Origin: Clostridiaceae bacterium OM02-2AC
GTDB taxonomy: Bacteria > Bacillota_I > Bacilli_A > Erysipelotrichales > Erysipelotrichaceae
Assembly (NCBI GenBank): GCA_003481775.1
Contig: QULU01000052.1
Coordinates: 1 to 22,849 of the forward strand
Length of the DNA stretch: 22,849 nt
Direction: 5' to 3'
The position numbers and the translations under genes were made by a program. Positions within the stretch are counted from its first letter, which is position 1, and the number at the start of each line of letters is the position of its first letter. Under the pieces are notes generated by a model. The model was given only the letters and a program-made list of their open reading frames with translations, did not search any database and was not told where the DNA came from. Below are positions 20,470 through 22,849 of this stretch, piece after piece.

Positions 20470-20501
20470 AAGAAAAGTAGAGAAGTCTTACCCTCTTCTC
20501 T
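20470..20501 (-). terminator. Probable intrinsic terminator of the FUSC gene
   Basis: Minus-strand stem AGAGAAG (20501-20495) / CTTCTCT (20485-20479), then ACTTTTCTTCT. The left arm includes the end of the stop codon. The T-tract is interrupted, so efficiency is uncertain. Confidence 0.55.
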
Positions 20502-22417
20502 CAAAGCTGGTTGGATAAGCAGATACTGCTGATATCTGAAACATGCCGATAATAGCGCTGCATGAGCTGATGCAGCTCGTCCTCATACATTCCTGTAAGA
20601 AAGTCCGCATTCCTCTTTTGCACAGCCTTTCCCACCTCACATCGTTGAATCATCACATCGCAGATGCGAAGAAATGTCTGTACGGTTTGCTCCTGCTCCG
20701 TTGATAAAGCAGCATGCTGTACGGCGAAAATCAGCTGTTCCATCTCCACACTCATATGCCAGAATGCAGAAAGCAGATGACGATAGAGCGCAATATTCTC
20801 CTTGCTGCCCTGCAAATACTCCAGAATCTGGTCATACACCATATGAAAGCTCGTCAAGGCATCCATAATAATACCGTAATCCAGCGGGGCATGCAGACTC
20901 GCCTGCAGGATGCGCAGGTAGGAATGCTGCAGATGAAACATCCGCTTCATATTCGCATGAAACAGACCGCTGCGGCTTGTAGGGAAAAAGAAGCGGTTAA
21001 TCACCAGTACAAGAATAATAGCAGCGGCTACATAAATAAGACGCATCTCTATGGCAATCGTTTCCTGCATGGCAAGCGATGTCAGCGTGATCGCAAAGCA
21101 GGTGGAGAACATCGCCTGCATCCAGGTGCCGGGTGTTGCACAATACATCAATGATACCACTATACTTGCAAATAAGAAGTGGCCTTCTATGCCGGGAATA
21201 TGTGGAAGCACCAGATAAATAATCGTACAGCCGAGGATCGTTCCGATAAATCTCGTTTTCAGACGATAGGCGCTTTCCTCATACATCGGCTGCAGCAGCA
21301 GAAATGCGTTCAGCACCAGCCAGTAGGAGTGATCCAGCTGAAAGAGACGGGCAAACAAAAAACCAAGGAGCAAAACAAGAGAAAGACGGCTTGCGAATCG
21401 AAATTCAAAGCTGTCCATGCGCAGGCGGTTACGAAGTCTGTGCTCTTCGGGCAGCTTCCATTCCCGATGAACTGCTTCTTTTTTATTCTCTTGCAAATCC
21501 TTGAGAATCTGTAGAAAGAGCTGCAGAAAATTATGCAGAAACAGGGAAACCGCATCCTGCTTTTTCCGGCAGGCGCTAAACAGCAGCTGCCCTTCCTTTT
21601 GCAGTGCCGTATTATCGGTGCAGTTGAAAGTATCCGCATGCTTTAGAAACTGCACGAATCTTTGCAGCAGCACCTGCTGCTGTTCACTGCACACATGAAC
21701 TTGATCAATATTTTCCAGGAAATAACTGCTTCGCTGCAGCAGTAATGCAAACAGATAGCGCAGTCTTCCCTCCTTTGTCGCAATATAGGTGAAGCCACGG
21801 CTCTGATAAGCCTGTTTATAGAGCATTCTCTGAATATTCGCCAGCTCTTCCCACTGCATCAAAGCCGCGTTCTGGTTAAGACAGGCATCCAACTGCTGCC
21901 GCAATAGCGCTATCCCTTTCCGAGCCAACGCATAGTCATCCTGCCTGCGATGCCCGTAGGAGGATATCAGCAAGCAGCATACCGCAAAGCCAAGCGAGCC
22001 TGCCATGACCAGCAGATAAGTCATAAAATCAGTATAGGGGATAGGGCGAAGCTGCAGAAAGACAAAGCCCATAGCACTTGCCATGTATCCCTTTTGGTTG
22101 AACTGTGAGGATTGCAGAAAAACAAGAAGAAAGGGCACGGTGATATTCAATAGCACACAGGCTACCAGAGAATGAGAAGCTAAAAACGCCAATACACTCA
22201 ATGCCATCTGCACTAGAAACATGATCAGTAATCTGCGCGGTGTCTGCTTTCTCTTCCTTCGTATTTTATACAGCAGGGTTATGAAGGATACAACAATCAC
22301 ATACTGAACACCAAATAAAACTAATATCGCATAAAACAAGAACAAAAAGAAAAGAATGTCCGGCAGGGCATCCAGGAATTTTCTCTTCGCTGTCCGGTAT
22401 AACACATCCGATTTCAA
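20501..22417 (-). CDS. FUSC-family inner-membrane protein (aromatic acid exporter-like)
   Basis: A 638-aa protein with the two-block FUSC architecture: N-terminal hydrophobic helices (about 18-160), a long soluble region (165-345) and a second membrane block (about 348-475) containing the FUSC core (FRFASRLSLVLLLGFLFARLF, HSYWLVLNAFLLLQP, YRLKTRFIGTILG), then a soluble helical C-terminus (480-638). Relatives include YccS/AaeB-type exporters of aromatic acids; the substrate here is unknown. No membrane-fusion partner is adjacent, as usual in Gram-positives. The chosen start is a TTG about 10 nt after AAAGGAAG; a GTG four codons in is an alternative and would not change the domains. A promoter lies just upstream, and the gene appears monocistronic. 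Confidence 0.85.
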   Translation of the reverse strand: MKSDVLYRTAKRKFLDALPDILFFLFLFYAILVLFGVQYVIVVSFITLLYKIRRKRKQTPRRLLIMFLVQMALSVLAFLASHSLVACVLLNITVPFLLVFLQSSQFNQKGYMASAMGFVFLQLRPIPYTDFMTYLLVMAGSLGFAVCCLLISSYGHRRQDDYALARKGIALLRQQLDACLNQNAALMQWEELANIQRMLYKQAYQSRGFTYIATKEGRLRYLFALLLQRSSYFLENIDQVHVCSEQQQVLLQRFVQFLKHADTFNCTDNTALQKEGQLLFSACRKKQDAVSLFLHNFLQLFLQILKDLQENKKEAVHREWKLPEEHRLRNRLRMDSFEFRFASRLSLVLLLGFLFARLFQLDHSYWLVLNAFLLLQPMYEESAYRLKTRFIGTILGCTIIYLVLPHIPGIEGHFLFASIVVSLMYCATPGTWMQAMFSTCFAITLTSLAMQETIAIEMRLIYVAAAIILVLVINRFFFPTSRSGLFHANMKRMFHLQHSYLRILQASLHAPLDYGIIMDALTSFHMVYDQILEYLQGSKENIALYRHLLSAFWHMSVEMEQLIFAVQHAALSTEQEQTVQTFLRICDVMIQRCEVGKAVQKRNADFLTGMYEDELHQLMQRYYRHVSDISSICLSNQL

Positions 22418-22443
22418 AGATAAACCACTTCCTTTGGGATTTA

Positions 22444-22472
22444 ATTATAACATAATCGCGGGTCCTCGTAAA
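22444..22472 (-). promoter_or_regulatory. Promoter of the FUSC gene
   Basis: Minus-strand TTTACG (22472-22467) and TATAAT (22449-22444) with a 17-bp spacer, about 25 nt before the TTG start. Confidence 0.65.
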
Positions 22473-22849
22473 ATCTGACCGTTTTTTTCAATCAGAGCTG
22501 ACTGCAATGCAAATAGCGTTTCTTAACGCTTTCACCAACATTACTATTCATATTATTTGCTCAATACGCATCAAGGTGTATCCCTTACGAATTACAGGAC
22601 TGAAATTCCTTTTCATCCTTCGTTTTCTGGCAGGAAAAGAACGGACTAATCAGCTATCTATGCATAAAAAACTATTGTAAATTCATAGTCCATAAAAGAA
22701 AGATACTGGATTGCAATCTGGTAAAAGAGCAGAAGAGATGTTCTTCCGTAGACAATAATGCCGGTTGAAAACAAAAAAATGTTAAATATATAAAGAAATT
22801 TCTATAAATTATATATGTCTTTTTGACTATCTTTTTATATCTTCTTAAA
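22473..22849. other. AT-rich intergenic end of window
   Basis: No gene is visible. A tight hairpin AGCGTT-TCTT-AACGCT lies at 22515-22530. The last 70 bp are extremely AT-rich, with a TTGACT at 22823-22828 whose -10 would fall at the window edge (22846), so a plus-strand gene may begin just beyond it. Nothing else is recognised. Confidence 0.4.

Overview
The window looks like chromosomal DNA of a low-to-moderate-GC Gram-positive anaerobe. Purine-rich Shine-Dalgarno sequences precede most genes, intrinsic terminators are common, and GTG and TTG starts occur. The content (type III pantothenate kinase, YhbD/bactofilin-type operon, ATP-driven 2-hydroxyacyl-CoA dehydratase-type activase, FUSC and YitT membrane proteins) suggests Erysipelotrichia or a related Clostridia-like lineage, possibly near [Clostridium] innocuum. 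That placement is inference; no rRNA or other marker is present. I see no tRNA, rRNA, CRISPR array, insertion sequence or prophage.

Layout. (1) 106-3327, minus: an iron-containing alcohol dehydrogenase and, about 470 bp away, a bifunctional NAD(P)HX epimerase/dehydratase. (2) 3465-5510, plus: coaBC and coaX overlap by 7 nt and supply the first three steps from pantothenate to 4'-phosphopantetheine. (3) 5511-8278: a branched inverted-repeat element ending in a T-run, a GNAT acetyltransferase (minus), and a solitary AAA-ATPase/PD-(D/E)XK protein (plus) that is visibly AT-richer than its neighbours and has its own promoter and terminator. (4) 8279-12028, minus: an AlkZ-like winged-helix protein downstream of a YitT-type membrane protein, then (separated by a terminator) a three-gene operon of a YhbD-type MerR-like regulator, a four-helix membrane protein and a bactofilin-like beta-helix protein. 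(5) 12188-17112, plus: a TetR regulator with a perfect operator over its -35 box, followed by a tandem activase/DUF2229 protein and an HgdB-fold protein, closed by a strong terminator. (6) 17471-22472, minus: uracil-DNA glycosylase, an EAL cyclic-di-GMP phosphodiesterase behind a leader with competing hairpins, and an FUSC-family membrane protein.

The clearest functional units are the CoA operon, the YhbD-type/bactofilin-like operon with three repeated ACATTGT boxes at its promoter, and the TetR-controlled ATP-dependent electron-transfer system. In the last, the two activase domains each carry two cysteines in the places that normally bind one [4Fe-4S] cluster between two subunits, so one chain probably replaces the usual homodimer. 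No separate dehydratase subunits or substrate-specific enzymes are adjacent, so its substrate is unknown. This operon and the EAL leader are the best candidates for under-described biology here. Promoters, operators and RNA structures were found by eye and are predictions.
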